Notes under the pieces: generated by a model | What the model was told of the DNA's origin: nothing | Database searches by the model: none | The model's input: only the letters and a program-made list of their open reading frames with translations | Program-made: the position numbers and the translations under genes | Assembly: GCF_001667265.1 (NCBI RefSeq) | Contig: NZ_LZHW01000081.1 | Location: 1 to 38,010, forward strand | Source of the DNA: Mycobacterium sp. ACS4331 | Lineage (GTDB): Bacteria > Actinomycetota > Actinomycetes > Mycobacteriales > Mycobacteriaceae | Direction: 5' to 3' | DNA length: 38,010 bases | Shown here: positions 31,033-38,010 of the stretch, piece by piece | Position numbering within the stretch: position 1 is the first letter of the stretch | Layout of the letters: each line of letters starts with the position of its first letter

Positions 31033-32205
31033 GTGCAACTCGAATTCGACACCGAGGTCGAGCAGTTTCGGGCGGAATTCGTCGGATTCCTCGAAGAACA
31101 CCTGCCGCCCGAGGCGGAGACCGCCGAGCGCTCTCAGACGTGCTCGCACATCCCGGAATGGGCCCGGCGGTGGCAGGCCTGCCAGTTCGACCACGGTTGG
31201 CTGCTGCCGGGCAACCCACCGGAGTTCGGTGGCCGCAACGCGAGCGTGGTGCAGCAGTACGTCCACCGCGAGGAGCTGTCGAAGCGCCGGATCTACCACA
31301 GCTTCAATCCGCAGGGCGTCGGCATCGTCGCGGCGTCGATCCTGACGTTCGGCAGCGATGAGCAGAAGCGACGGTGGGCCGTGCCGATCCTGCGTGGGGA
31401 GATGACGGCCTCGGTCGGGATGAGTGAACCCGGCGCGGGGTCGGATCTGGCCTCGCTGCGCACCAAGGCCGTGCTCGATGGCGACGACTTCGTGGTCAAC
31501 GGCCAGAAGGTGTGGACCTCCGGCGCCCACGACGCCGACGTCCTGCTGACGTTCGTCCGGACCGATCCGGATGTGCCCAAGCACAAGGGGCTTTCGGTGC
31601 TCTTGATCCCCACCGACAGCCCGGGCCTGGTGCGCAGGCCGTTCCCGACGGTGTGCCACCACGACGACCTCGACTTCAATGAGGTGTTCTTCACCGACGT
31701 CCGGGTCCCACGGGAGAACCTGGTCGGTCCGCTCAACGGGGGCTGGGGCGTGGCCAACGGTGCCTTGGGTCACGAGCGCACCATGATGTGGATGCAGTAC
31801 GCCGATCGCCTGCACAACCTGATCGAGGACTTCCGGCCCACCGACGTCCTCGGCCGGGACCGCTACGCCACGCTGCTCATGGACTATCAGGCCCTGCGCC
31901 TGCTGGGCTCGGCCGCGATCGCCAAGGCCGCGCGCGGGGAGACCGACATGACGACGATCTCGGTGCTCAAGGTGCTCGGCTCAGAAGCCGAACGCGATGC
32001 CACCGAGGCCGCGCTGGACGCCACGGGCGTGGAGGGATTGCGTCACCCGGCGACGACATCGCAGTACCGGCCCTACGATCTGGACTATCTGTCGGCCAGT
32101 TGGATCGAACGCTACTTCCGCAGCTTCGCGGGAACCATCGCCGGCGGGACGTCGGAGATCCAGCGCAACATCATCGCGCGCGGACTCGGGCTGCCGCTGC
32201 GCTGA
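31033..32205 (+). CDS. Acyl-CoA dehydrogenase
   Basis: This 390-aa FAD enzyme starts QLEFDTEVEQFRAEF and has FGGRNASVVQQY near residue 68, VGMSEPGAGSDLASLRTKA, DDFVVNGQKVWTSGAH, and the C-terminal SFAGTIAGGTSEIQRNIIARGLGLP. The YEGT glutamate is Gly here (AGGTSE), as in the alpha subunit at 6115. GTG 31033 is preceded by GAGGGAGAAC; GTG 31006 with AGGAAG is an alternative. It is divergent from the amidohydrolase operon and shares its operator region. It converges on a ferredoxin gene with one base between stops, so there is no terminator there. Confidence 0.9.
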   Translation: MQLEFDTEVEQFRAEFVGFLEEHLPPEAETAERSQTCSHIPEWARRWQACQFDHGWLLPGNPPEFGGRNASVVQQYVHREELSKRRIYHSFNPQGVGIVAASILTFGSDEQKRRWAVPILRGEMTASVGMSEPGAGSDLASLRTKAVLDGDDFVVNGQKVWTSGAHDADVLLTFVRTDPDVPKHKGLSVLLIPTDSPGLVRRPFPTVCHHDDLDFNEVFFTDVRVPRENLVGPLNGGWGVANGALGHERTMMWMQYADRLHNLIEDFRPTDVLGRDRYATLLMDYQALRLLGSAAIAKAARGETDMTTISVLKVLGSEAERDATEAALDATGVEGLRHPATTSQYRPYDLDYLSASWIERYFRSFAGTIAGGTSEIQRNIIARGLGLPLR

Positions 32206-32206
32206 G

Positions 32207-32401
32207 TCAGCCCTCGTCGATGCTGATCGCGTGCTCGGGACACTGCGTAGCGGCCTCGCGAACGGATTCCACTGATTCCAAAGGGATCTCGTCGGCGATC
32301 GCCTCAGCGTAGCCGCCCTCGGTGAGGGTGAAGACTGTGTCGCAGATCGCGACACAGACTCCATGCCCTGCGCACCGGTCGGGATCGACCGAGACTTTCA
32401 C
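32207..32401 (-). CDS. Single-cluster ferredoxin (P450 partner)
   Basis: This 64-aa ferredoxin has C10-x2-H13-x2-C16 and C54-P. The variable position is His, which may act as a fourth ligand as proposed for some mycobacterial ferredoxins. An additional cysteine, C20, follows where most relatives have a small residue. Its GTG overlaps the P450 stop (GTGA), so it is the natural donor to that P450. It ends one base from the convergent acyl-CoA dehydrogenase. Confidence 0.9.
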   Translation of the reverse strand: MKVSVDPDRCAGHGVCVAICDTVFTLTEGGYAEAIADEIPLESVESVREAATQCPEHAISIDEG

Positions 32402-33705
32402 TGCCCGTCCGCCGGGCTGAACCGGATGTTGAGGTTGGTCAGGCCGCGCAGGATGAACGTCGGCAGGTACTTGTACCGGCGGTCTCCCGGAGGGCCGTGC
32501 ACCTCCTCGTCGATCCAGAACTCCGAGGTGCGCTCCAGCAGCCGCTTCAGGCTGACGATCGCTTCGGTGCGGGCCAGCGGCGCTCCGGGACAACTGTGCG
32601 GGCCACGGCCGAAGGCCACATGGTTGCGGGCATTGGCGCGCTCGGGATCGAAGACGTCCGGATGCTCGAACTTGCGGGGATCGCGGTTCATCGCCGCGTT
32701 GACGAGCATGACGGTGGTGCCGGCCGGAAGGTCCACACCGCCGACGGTCACGGGCACCTTGGAGAGCCGGAAGTCACCGCGGACGGGACTCTCGTAGCGC
32801 AGCGTCTCCTCGACGAACTTCGGCAGCAAGGTGTGGTCGGCGCGCATCTTCGACTGCAGTTCCTGATCCTCGGCGAGGATCCGCACGGCCGCGGTCAGCA
32901 GCCGAACGGTGGTCTCCTGCCCGGCGGCGAAGAGGTTGGACGCCACCCGAACCGCATCGATCACCTCGGGCATGCTGCCGTCGGGGAACGTGGCCGAAGC
33001 CACTCCGGTCAGCACGTCGTCGCGCGGGTTGGCCCGCCGATCACTGATGTACTCGGTGAACTTGCCGTACAGGTACTCCAGCGGTGAGTGCTGCAGCGCG
33101 TCACCCCTGCTGCTGCCGATCGTGCCGGTGCGGCCCGCCAGCAGCGCCCGCCGGAACTCGTCGTGGTCGCTCTCCGGCACACCCAGCAGATCGGCGATCA
33201 CCAGCATCGCGAACGGGCTGCCGTAGCCGTCGTTGTACTCGCAGCGCCCGTCGACCAGCACCTCGTCGTACTGCCGGTCGGCCAGCTTCCAGATGAACTC
33301 CTCGTTCTCCTTGAGCCGTTTGGGCGTGATCATCCGCGACAGCATCGCGCGGTGGTCGGTGTGCTTGGGCGGGTCGAACGTCGGCAGCTGATCGTTGAAC
33401 GGCAGTTCGTCGCGGTGGGCCTCGATGAGGCCCGAGATGTCGCTGTCGCCATGGTCTTCCAGCGGCACGGGGAATCCGGGGAAGGGTCCGGTGACCGACA
33501 GGCACGCCGAGAAGTTCTCGGTGTCGTTGTAGATCGAGACGCCCTCGTCGTACCCCGTGACCATCACGACGCCGTGATGGGGTTCGGGAAGCAGGGGAGA
33601 CCGGCTGCGCATCTCCGCCAAGAACTCATACGGATCGTGCAGGACCGTGTTGTCGGTGAAGAAGTCGCGTCCCTCGACATCTGCTCGGTCGGCCTGGGTC
33701 GTCAC
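32398..33705 (-). CDS. Cytochrome P450
   Basis: This 435-aa P450 has the I-helix AAGQETTVRL, where Gln replaces the usual acidic-side residue pattern (AGQET), ExxR in EETLRYES, and the haem motif FGRGPHSCPG with Cys near 372. It is about 30 residues longer than the other two, mainly in the N-terminal half. The GTG start overlaps the NTF2-fold stop (GTGA), and the ferredoxin gene follows by overlap. The operon begins with a Rieske oxygenase, so two different oxygenases may act in sequence on one substrate. Confidence 0.92.
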   Translation of the reverse strand: MTTQADRADVEGRDFFTDNTVLHDPYEFLAEMRSRSPLLPEPHHGVVMVTGYDEGVSIYNDTENFSACLSVTGPFPGFPVPLEDHGDSDISGLIEAHRDELPFNDQLPTFDPPKHTDHRAMLSRMITPKRLKENEEFIWKLADRQYDEVLVDGRCEYNDGYGSPFAMLVIADLLGVPESDHDEFRRALLAGRTGTIGSSRGDALQHSPLEYLYGKFTEYISDRRANPRDDVLTGVASATFPDGSMPEVIDAVRVASNLFAAGQETTVRLLTAAVRILAEDQELQSKMRADHTLLPKFVEETLRYESPVRGDFRLSKVPVTVGGVDLPAGTTVMLVNAAMNRDPRKFEHPDVFDPERANARNHVAFGRGPHSCPGAPLARTEAIVSLKRLLERTSEFWIDEEVHGPPGDRRYKYLPTFILRGLTNLNIRFSPADGQ

Positions 33706-34166
33706 TCCGAGATCTCCACTCCCTCATAGCTGCCCAGCATGTCGAGGTTGGGCAGTGCCATCTGCAGATACAGGTCCAGATGGCGGATCTTGTCGTCTTC
33801 GGTGAACTCGAACACCGTCAGCGAGTTGACCACCGACTCGAAATCGCCGACCCTGCTGCGCTCCTCCAGTTCGAGGAACACTACGCCGTTGACCTCGCTG
33901 ACGCGTTTGAACGAGCCTTCCCACTCCGACGACGGCGCCCAGTTGGTCAGAAACTCGATGTACTCGGTCCAGTTCATCACCTCTTTGAAGTTGCCGACGC
34001 GCTCGAACTCGTCGACGGCGACCAACTCCGCGAGCGGGCCCCAACTGTTCTTGGAGAACCCGGGTTGTTTGGCGGCGTCGTTGAGGCGCTTGGTGGTCTG
34101 GGTGTACTGCAGGGCGATGCGTGACCGGCCCTCATGGCCGGCAACGGCCGCGTCGATGTCTGACAA
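33702..34166 (-). CDS. NTF2-fold/SnoaL-like protein, possible oxygenase small subunit
   Basis: This 154-aa protein has the NTF2-like pattern: a helical start, WTEYIEFLTNWAPSSEWEGSFKRVSEVNGVVFLELEERS, and a last strand FTEDDKIRHLDLYLQMALP. The TTG start at 34166 has AAGGA seven bases upstream. It lies directly behind the Rieske alpha subunit (31-bp gap) and overlaps the P450 start. Small (beta) subunits of ring-hydroxylating oxygenases share this fold, so it may be the beta subunit of the oxygenase at 34198. An isomerase or dehydratase role is equally open. Confidence 0.8.
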   Translation of the reverse strand: MSDIDAAVAGHEGRSRIALQYTQTTKRLNDAAKQPGFSKNSWGPLAELVAVDEFERVGNFKEVMNWTEYIEFLTNWAPSSEWEGSFKRVSEVNGVVFLELEERSRVGDFESVVNSLTVFEFTEDDKIRHLDLYLQMALPNLDMLGSYEGVEISE

Positions 34167-34197
34167 CGGAGATCCTTCTCGGGGTGGCGGGGTGAGT

Positions 34198-35556
34198 TCA
34201 GCGTGCGGGGGAGGCGGCCAGGTACTTGTCGATCACCGAGTGGAAGTGGGCGATCACGACCTCCTCCTTGACCAGGGCCATGTGTTCGAGGCTTGAGTTG
34301 CGCAGCCCGATCTGCTGGCGGGGCATCTGCACGTAATCCTGTTGCAGGGCTTCGAAATACTTGAAGCTGCCCGGCTCGTCGACCACGATCGGCTCGGCGG
34401 TGAAGGCGGCCTTGTGTTCGTCGGGCAGCCACATGTAGCTCGCCACGTGCCAGATGCAGCGGTTGGGGTCGCCGTCGGGATGTGGCATCGACATGACGAT
34501 GGTGGCCTCGCCGGCGCGGATCGTCATGAAGAAGTTGGGGAACAACACCCACCCGTGGTTGTCGCTCATCTGGGCATCGGTCAGGCCGCTGACGTCCAGA
34601 CCCATACCGGTCAGGGTGTCGCGGGTGGCCTGCTGCAGGATGTTTCGGGCCTTGATCCCCTCCGGGAAGGTCAGGGTGCCGTCGTCGTTGCGGTACTGCT
34701 CGACGAGTTCTTGGAAGCGGGGCAGCACCGCGACCGTGGAGGGGAAGGTTTCGGGCAGTGCCATGATCCCGTCGACCTGGGACTCCGGACTGGCTCCGAC
34801 GACATCGAACGGTGCCATGGACACGCAGTGGTTGTCGAAGAAGCGGTATCGGCTGGTTTTGGGGTCGATGTTGATGACCTGCAGCAGCTGCGGATGGATC
34901 CCGTCGATGTGGTACCCCTCCTGGAAGGCGTCCATGACGACCTTCCAGTTGCAGTCGATGGCCTCGGTCACGTCCATCACGGTGACCATCTCGTCGAGGT
35001 GGTAGGGCGCCAACAGCGTCGCAACCTCCTCGCCGATGAACTCCGACAACTCCTCGGCATTCGGGTCTGGGTTGAGGAAGATGAAGCCGGCGAAGGTGTC
35101 CACCGGCACCTCGATCAGGCCGTGCGTGGCCTTGTCGATCGGGCCGGCGAGCGCCTCGCGCAGCATGCCCTTGAGGTTGCCCTGCAGGTCGTAGGACCAC
35201 AGGTGGTACTGGCACAGGAAGCCGCGCTTGGCATTCCCGGTGGACTCCCGGCACAGCACGTTGCCGCGGTGTCGGCAGGCGTTGACGAAGCCACGGATCT
35301 TGTCGTCCTTGCCGCGCACCACGATGTAGGACTGGTCGAAGATCCGATACTGCTTCCAGTCGGCCACCTTGGGCAGATCATCGACCCGGCCGACCACCTG
35401 CCAGGTCTTCATCCAGATCGAATCACGCTCGCGGGCAACGAACTCCGGTGAGACATAGCGTTCGGTCGGGATCTGCATCCGGTAGCGGTCGGGCGCGATG
35501 TCATCGAGGCCGGTGCCGTCCTGGTCCACCCATTCCCCGGGTCGTGCTGTCTGCAT
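34198..35556 (-). CDS. Rieske non-haem iron oxygenase, large (alpha) subunit
   Basis: This 452-aa oxygenase has the Rieske ligands C94-x-H96 (NACRHRGN) and C115-x2-H118 (CQYHLW), and the iron site D209-AFQEGYH216-IDGIH221. It is only distantly similar to the oxygenase at 9226, so it probably acts on another intermediate. ATG 35556 has AGGAGG seven bases upstream; an in-frame extension to 35643 would begin inside the operator-like repeat and is rejected. It heads an operon with NTF2-fold protein, P450 and ferredoxin. The repeat at 35636 suggests control by the TetR at 35744. Confidence 0.92.
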   Translation of the reverse strand: MQTARPGEWVDQDGTGLDDIAPDRYRMQIPTERYVSPEFVARERDSIWMKTWQVVGRVDDLPKVADWKQYRIFDQSYIVVRGKDDKIRGFVNACRHRGNVLCRESTGNAKRGFLCQYHLWSYDLQGNLKGMLREALAGPIDKATHGLIEVPVDTFAGFIFLNPDPNAEELSEFIGEEVATLLAPYHLDEMVTVMDVTEAIDCNWKVVMDAFQEGYHIDGIHPQLLQVINIDPKTSRYRFFDNHCVSMAPFDVVGASPESQVDGIMALPETFPSTVAVLPRFQELVEQYRNDDGTLTFPEGIKARNILQQATRDTLTGMGLDVSGLTDAQMSDNHGWVLFPNFFMTIRAGEATIVMSMPHPDGDPNRCIWHVASYMWLPDEHKAAFTAEPIVVDEPGSFKYFEALQQDYVQMPRQQIGLRNSSLEHMALVKEEVVIAHFHSVIDKYLAASPAR

Positions 35557-35635
35557 TGGCCAACCTCCTGGTCGCGGCTGTGCGTCGAATGTGAGCACGC
35601 GCAGGCTGTGCGCGTGCACGTGACTCGCATCACTA

Positions 35636-35653
35636 ATATACATAGGTGTATAT
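35636..35653. promoter_or_regulatory. Operator-like repeat ATATACA-N4-TGTATAT before the second Rieske operon
   Basis: Perfect 7-bp arms with a 4-bp spacer (TAGG), 80 bp before the Rieske ATG. The core ATACA-N4-TGTAT occurs again at 36425-36438 in front of the TetR gene and its divergent neighbour. The rest of the 187-bp gap to the TetR stop shows only a weak 5-bp stem at 35717-35733. Confidence 0.62.
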
Positions 35654-35743
35654 AAGATTCAAGCATGCAGATTTCAGCCCCGGTCCCACCTGTTGGGGGA
35701 CTCGTGGCCGAAGAAGCGCCCGCACGCGGGGCGAGATCAGAAG

Positions 35744-36346
35744 TCAGTCAAGGGGTTCGACATGGCTCATCACCATGCCGAGGAAGGGGCCGTAGAGGTC
35801 TTCGTCATCGATATGGCTGGCCAGCGTCACGCCCTCGTTGGTGGCGATGAGCACCTTGGCCAGGGTTTCGGACGGGACCCGCAGGCGGCCGCCGATCTTC
35901 TCCAGGTGGGCGTCGATGTAGTCGGCCAGCGATCTCACGGTCTGGCGTCGCTGCGCCGAGACCCGCGCGCGGGCTTCGGGATTGCGCAGCAGGAACAGCG
36001 TGAACTCGTGTCCGAGTGCCGCGCGGTTCGGTGCGCCGATCGTCAACTCGCGCCATCGCTGCGAGAGCTTGTCGGCATCGAAGTCGCCCAGTGTCTCGAA
36101 GGAGTCCACAATGTCGTTGAACCCGTCGAGGAACCGCTGCAGTTGGCGTTCCATCACGGCGAGGAAGAGCTCCTCCTTGGTGCCGAAGTGCGCATAAATC
36201 GCACCGCGGGTGTATCCCGCGGCGTCGGCGATGACCTCCAGCGCCGCCGCACCGAATCCGTCGCGCGCCACCACCTCCTCGGCGGCGTCAAGCAGGAGAG
36301 TGCGCGTGTGCTCGACCCGTCGTTGCCGTGTCCACCGTTCCGCCAC
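35744..36346 (-). CDS. TetR-family transcriptional regulator
   Basis: This 200-aa regulator has an N-terminal helix-turn-helix at about residues 13-56 (LLLDAAEEVVARDGFGAAALEVIADAAGYTRGAIYAHF in essence) and a helical ligand domain. The GTG at 36346 is preceded by GGGAGG eight to nine bases upstream, and longer frames run through the operator region. It sits between the Rieske operon (same direction, 187 bp downstream) and the divergent NTF2 gene. TGTAT-type repeats occur in both promoter regions, so it probably represses the Rieske operon, itself and the NTF2/SDR operon. Confidence 0.9.
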   Translation of the reverse strand: MAERWTRQRRVEHTRTLLLDAAEEVVARDGFGAAALEVIADAAGYTRGAIYAHFGTKEELFLAVMERQLQRFLDGFNDIVDSFETLGDFDADKLSQRWRELTIGAPNRAALGHEFTLFLLRNPEARARVSAQRRQTVRSLADYIDAHLEKIGGRLRVPSETLAKVLIATNEGVTLASHIDDEDLYGPFLGMVMSHVEPLD

Positions 36347-36414
36347 GTTGACATCCTCCCAGGACGGGTGGGGCGTAGGCGCCGCACGGGTTGGCGAGTT
36401 GCCAAATCCACCTT

Positions 36415-36438
36415 TGTATCCAAGATACATCTCTGTAT
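36415..36438. promoter_or_regulatory. Overlapping TGTAT-type repeats in the TetR/NTF2 divergent promoter
   Basis: Three half-sites form two overlapping inverted repeats: TGTATC-N3-GATACA (36415-36429) and ATACA-N4-TGTAT (36425-36438). The second has the same geometry as the site at 35636. A TATATT sequence at 36436-36441 could be the -10 element of the NTF2 gene, so a bound repressor would block it. Confidence 0.65.
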
Positions 36439-36495
36439 ATTCACGGTGTGCGCTGCGCCACAGCGGGCGCTGCGCGTCACCGCGAAAGGAACGCA

Positions 36496-37017
36496 ATGGA
36501 ACTGGTGGACCGCATCGCCAAACACCGTCGGATGGCTGAGAGCTATCGCGACAAGTACGTGCTCCAGACGGTGCAGGAAGGCGATTCGTACGACGAGTGG
36601 GAGTTCACCGACGATGCGGTGTACACCTCACCCTACTTCGTGGCCGACCAGGAACTGGTGCTCAAGGACGTCGCGACGTCGTTCGACACAGCCGCCACAG
36701 TCGAGGCCAAGGCGTACTCGGTGGTGTTCCCGGACTGGAAGCCTGTCGAGTTCAAGTGCTGGCCGGCCGACAACGGCTTCGTGATGCGCAACCGGTGGGA
36801 GGGCACCTCCGTCGACGGCGAGACCATGGGCTTCTACTCGATCAGCTTCGTTGAGACCAACGACGAGGCCCAGATCACCCACTGGTCCACCTACGTCAAC
36901 GACGAGGAGTACGGGCCTTTTCTCGAGAAGGCCATCGGCGCGCGCGGGCCGTTCCACGGTGACGAGTACATGCAGGCCCTGGCCCGGCACTTCGAGAAGC
37001 ACAGCCTCACGCTGTGA
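36496..37017 (+). CDS. NTF2-fold/SnoaL-like protein
   Basis: This 173-aa protein has a helical N-terminus (LVDRIAKHRRMAESYRDKYVLQ), a region of strands with EFKCWPADNGFVMRNRWEGTSVDGETMGFYSISF, and AQITHWSTYVNDEEYGPFLEKAIG, typical of SnoaL-like polyketide-cyclase or ketosteroid-isomerase-fold proteins. GAAAGGA precedes the ATG. Its stop overlaps a 43-codon ORF (GTGA) that in turn overlaps an SDR gene. Isomerase, dehydratase or binding function is possible; catalytic residues cannot be assigned by eye. Confidence 0.82.
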   Translation: MELVDRIAKHRRMAESYRDKYVLQTVQEGDSYDEWEFTDDAVYTSPYFVADQELVLKDVATSFDTAATVEAKAYSVVFPDWKPVEFKCWPADNGFVMRNRWEGTSVDGETMGFYSISFVETNDEAQITHWSTYVNDEEYGPFLEKAIGARGPFHGDEYMQALARHFEKHSLTL

Positions 37018-37145
37018 ACGGCGGAGCTGAAGCAGTGACGGCAGGACCGACCGGGAATCTTCACGACCCCTGGGACGTCGAGCTCAACGCTGCGCGGGAG
37101 GTCGACATACCGGCGAACACTGGCAACGGCGGTCACACCGGATGA
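37014..37145 (+). CDS. 43-aa small ORF bridging NTF2 and SDR genes
   Basis: A GTG at 37014 overlaps the NTF2 stop (GTGA) and the frame's TGA overlaps the SDR ATG (ATGA), so it fills the whole gap. A second GTG at 37035 with GGAG upstream would give 36 residues. The peptide contains LHDPWDVELNAAREVDIPAN, is hydrophilic, and has no membrane segment. Without it the SDR would have no ribosome binding site close by; AAC GCT GCG CGG GAG further upstream is too far. It is either a true small protein or a coupling frame. Confidence 0.55.
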   Translation: MNGGAEAVTAGPTGNLHDPWDVELNAAREVDIPANTGNGGHTG

Positions 37146-37891
37146 TCGGTGCACGGGTGGCAGTCGTCACCGGCGGCGGATCCGGCATGGGGGAGGCCAG
37201 CTGTCATGAACTCGCCAAGCGCGGCAATGCGATCGCCGTGCTCGACATCAACGTCGAAGCGGCACAACGGGTTGCCGACGAGATCAAGGCCGCGGGCGGG
37301 ACGGCGATCGGCGTCGGTGTCGATGTCGCCGATCGGTTCATGGTGGAGGCGGCATTCGAGCGTGTCCGTGCCGAACTGGGCCCGGTCGCGATACTGGTGA
37401 CCAGTGCGGGCAAGGTCGGCTTCGGAAAGTTCTCCGAGATCACTGTCGAGGCGTGGAACCACATCATCGACGTCAACCTCACGGGCACCTTCCACTGCTG
37501 TCAGGTCGCCCTGCCGGACATGGTGGCGGCGGGATGGGGGCGCATCGTGATGATCTCGTCGTCGAGTGCGCAGCGTGGTTCGCCGTACATGGCGCACTAC
37601 GCCGCGGCCAAGGGCGCGGTGATCACGCTGACCCGGTCGCTGGCCAATGAGTATGCCAAGAAGGGCGTCACGGTCAACAACATTCCACCGTCGAGCATCG
37701 ACACCCCGATGGCCCGACAGTCTCAGGCGACCGGAAACCTGTTCAACCCCGAAGACCTCGCCAAGCGGATTCCGGTGGGGCACATGGGCACCGGCGAGGA
37801 CATCGCGGCCGCTGTCGCATTCCTGTGCTCGGACGAGGCCGGCTTCATCACCGGCCAGGTCCTGGGCGTCAACGGCGGCGCCGTCATCTGA
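37142..37891 (+). CDS. SDR oxidoreductase
   Basis: This 249-aa classical SDR has TGGGSGMGEA at residues 10-19, D35 for NAD preference, a modified structural motif (TSAG instead of NNAG, about 87-90), a catalytic serine in MISSSS (about 139-142), Y153 and K157, and the C-terminal ITGQVLGVNGG. The start overlaps the small ORF upstream. It would oxidise an alcohol formed by the oxygenases, if co-regulated by the TetR at 35744. It is the last gene before the artefactual poly-G end. Confidence 0.9.
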   Translation: MIGARVAVVTGGGSGMGEASCHELAKRGNAIAVLDINVEAAQRVADEIKAAGGTAIGVGVDVADRFMVEAAFERVRAELGPVAILVTSAGKVGFGKFSEITVEAWNHIIDVNLTGTFHCCQVALPDMVAAGWGRIVMISSSSAQRGSPYMAHYAAAKGAVITLTRSLANEYAKKGVTVNNIPPSSIDTPMARQSQATGNLFNPEDLAKRIPVGHMGTGEDIAAAVAFLCSDEAGFITGQVLGVNGGAVI

Positions 37892-37908
37892 CCCCGCAAA
37901 CGAGAAGT

Positions 37909-38010
<102 letters not shown>

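Noticed and set aside
35409..35666. Cysteine-rich upstream frame (MRVTCTRTACACS) before the second Rieske gene
   Set aside because: It continues far into the Rieske gene in another frame, has no binding site, and its cysteines are not in a run as in known cysteine attenuators.

Overview
The window is a high-GC, gene-dense actinobacterial contig and most likely comes from a mycobacterium (Mycobacterium/Mycolicibacterium type). The evidence is the mix of genes: five acyl-CoA dehydrogenases, three cytochromes P450 (two with an overlapping one-cluster ferredoxin), two luciferase-like (F420/flavin) oxidoreductases, DUF35/thiolase-type lipid enzymes, TetR regulators, many 4-nt stop/start overlaps with GTG and TTG starts, and a MIRU-like intergenic repeat. 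No tRNA, rRNA, CRISPR array, insertion sequence or phage gene was seen. Both ends (about 1-118 poly-C, 37909-38010 poly-G) look like sequencing or assembly artefacts.

Layout. 137-5232: an SDR, then a P450 and an LLM oxidoreductase that diverge around a 20-bp palindrome, a TetR gene, and an NtaA/SnaA/DszA-type monooxygenase behind a second palindrome. 10652-5315 (minus): one tightly overlapping operon of a 36-aa small ORF, a Rieske oxygenase, a 114-aa unknown protein, an amidohydrolase, an NTF2-fold protein and a two-subunit acyl-CoA dehydrogenase. 10876-17911 (plus): a candidate leader peptide, an amidohydrolase, then acyl-CoA dehydrogenase, SDR, CaiB/BaiF CoA-transferase, thiolase and acyl-CoA dehydrogenase, ending in a 32-bp perfect hairpin. 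18114-19234: a TetR gene and an unknown partner. 26718-19295 (minus): a NuoF-like protein, a ferredoxin, a DUF35-thiolase fusion, a MIRU-like repeat, an alpha/beta hydrolase and two tandem 3-hydroxyisobutyrate-dehydrogenase-like proteins, then a P450/ferredoxin pair with its own promoter region. 30831-27263 (minus): two amidohydrolases, a Rieske ferredoxin and an alpha/beta-fold protein, divergent from an acyl-CoA dehydrogenase at 31033. 35556-32207 (minus): a second Rieske oxygenase, an NTF2-fold protein, a P450 and a ferredoxin. 35744-37891: a TetR gene divergent from an NTF2-fold protein, a 43-aa small ORF and an SDR.

How the genes fit together (inference). This reads as a catabolic island for a lipophilic, probably cyclic carboxylic compound. 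Rieske oxygenases and P450s would hydroxylate it, SDRs and LLM enzymes oxidise or reduce it, a CoA-transferase activates it, acyl-CoA dehydrogenases, thiolases and a DUF35-thiolase aldolase shorten it, and amidohydrolase-superfamily enzymes open or decarboxylate ring products. The substrate cannot be read from the sequence.

The strongest unexplained signal is a 15-bp inverted repeat, GAGAAT-N3-ATTCTC. It occurs in the promoter regions of the Rieske operon (10675), the amidohydrolase/Rieske-ferredoxin operon (30888) and the divergent acyl-CoA dehydrogenase (30977), and I saw no other copy. It ties loci 20 kb apart into one putative regulon, and so suggests that the Rieske ferredoxin at 28157 serves the oxygenase at 9226. 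Other hidden elements are a 36-aa ORF coupled to that oxygenase, a 14-codon Cys/Arg leader-type ORF before the amidohydrolase at 10961, a tandem MIRU-like element whose mini-ORFs overlap both flanking genes, and a 43-aa ORF overlapping its neighbours at 37014.
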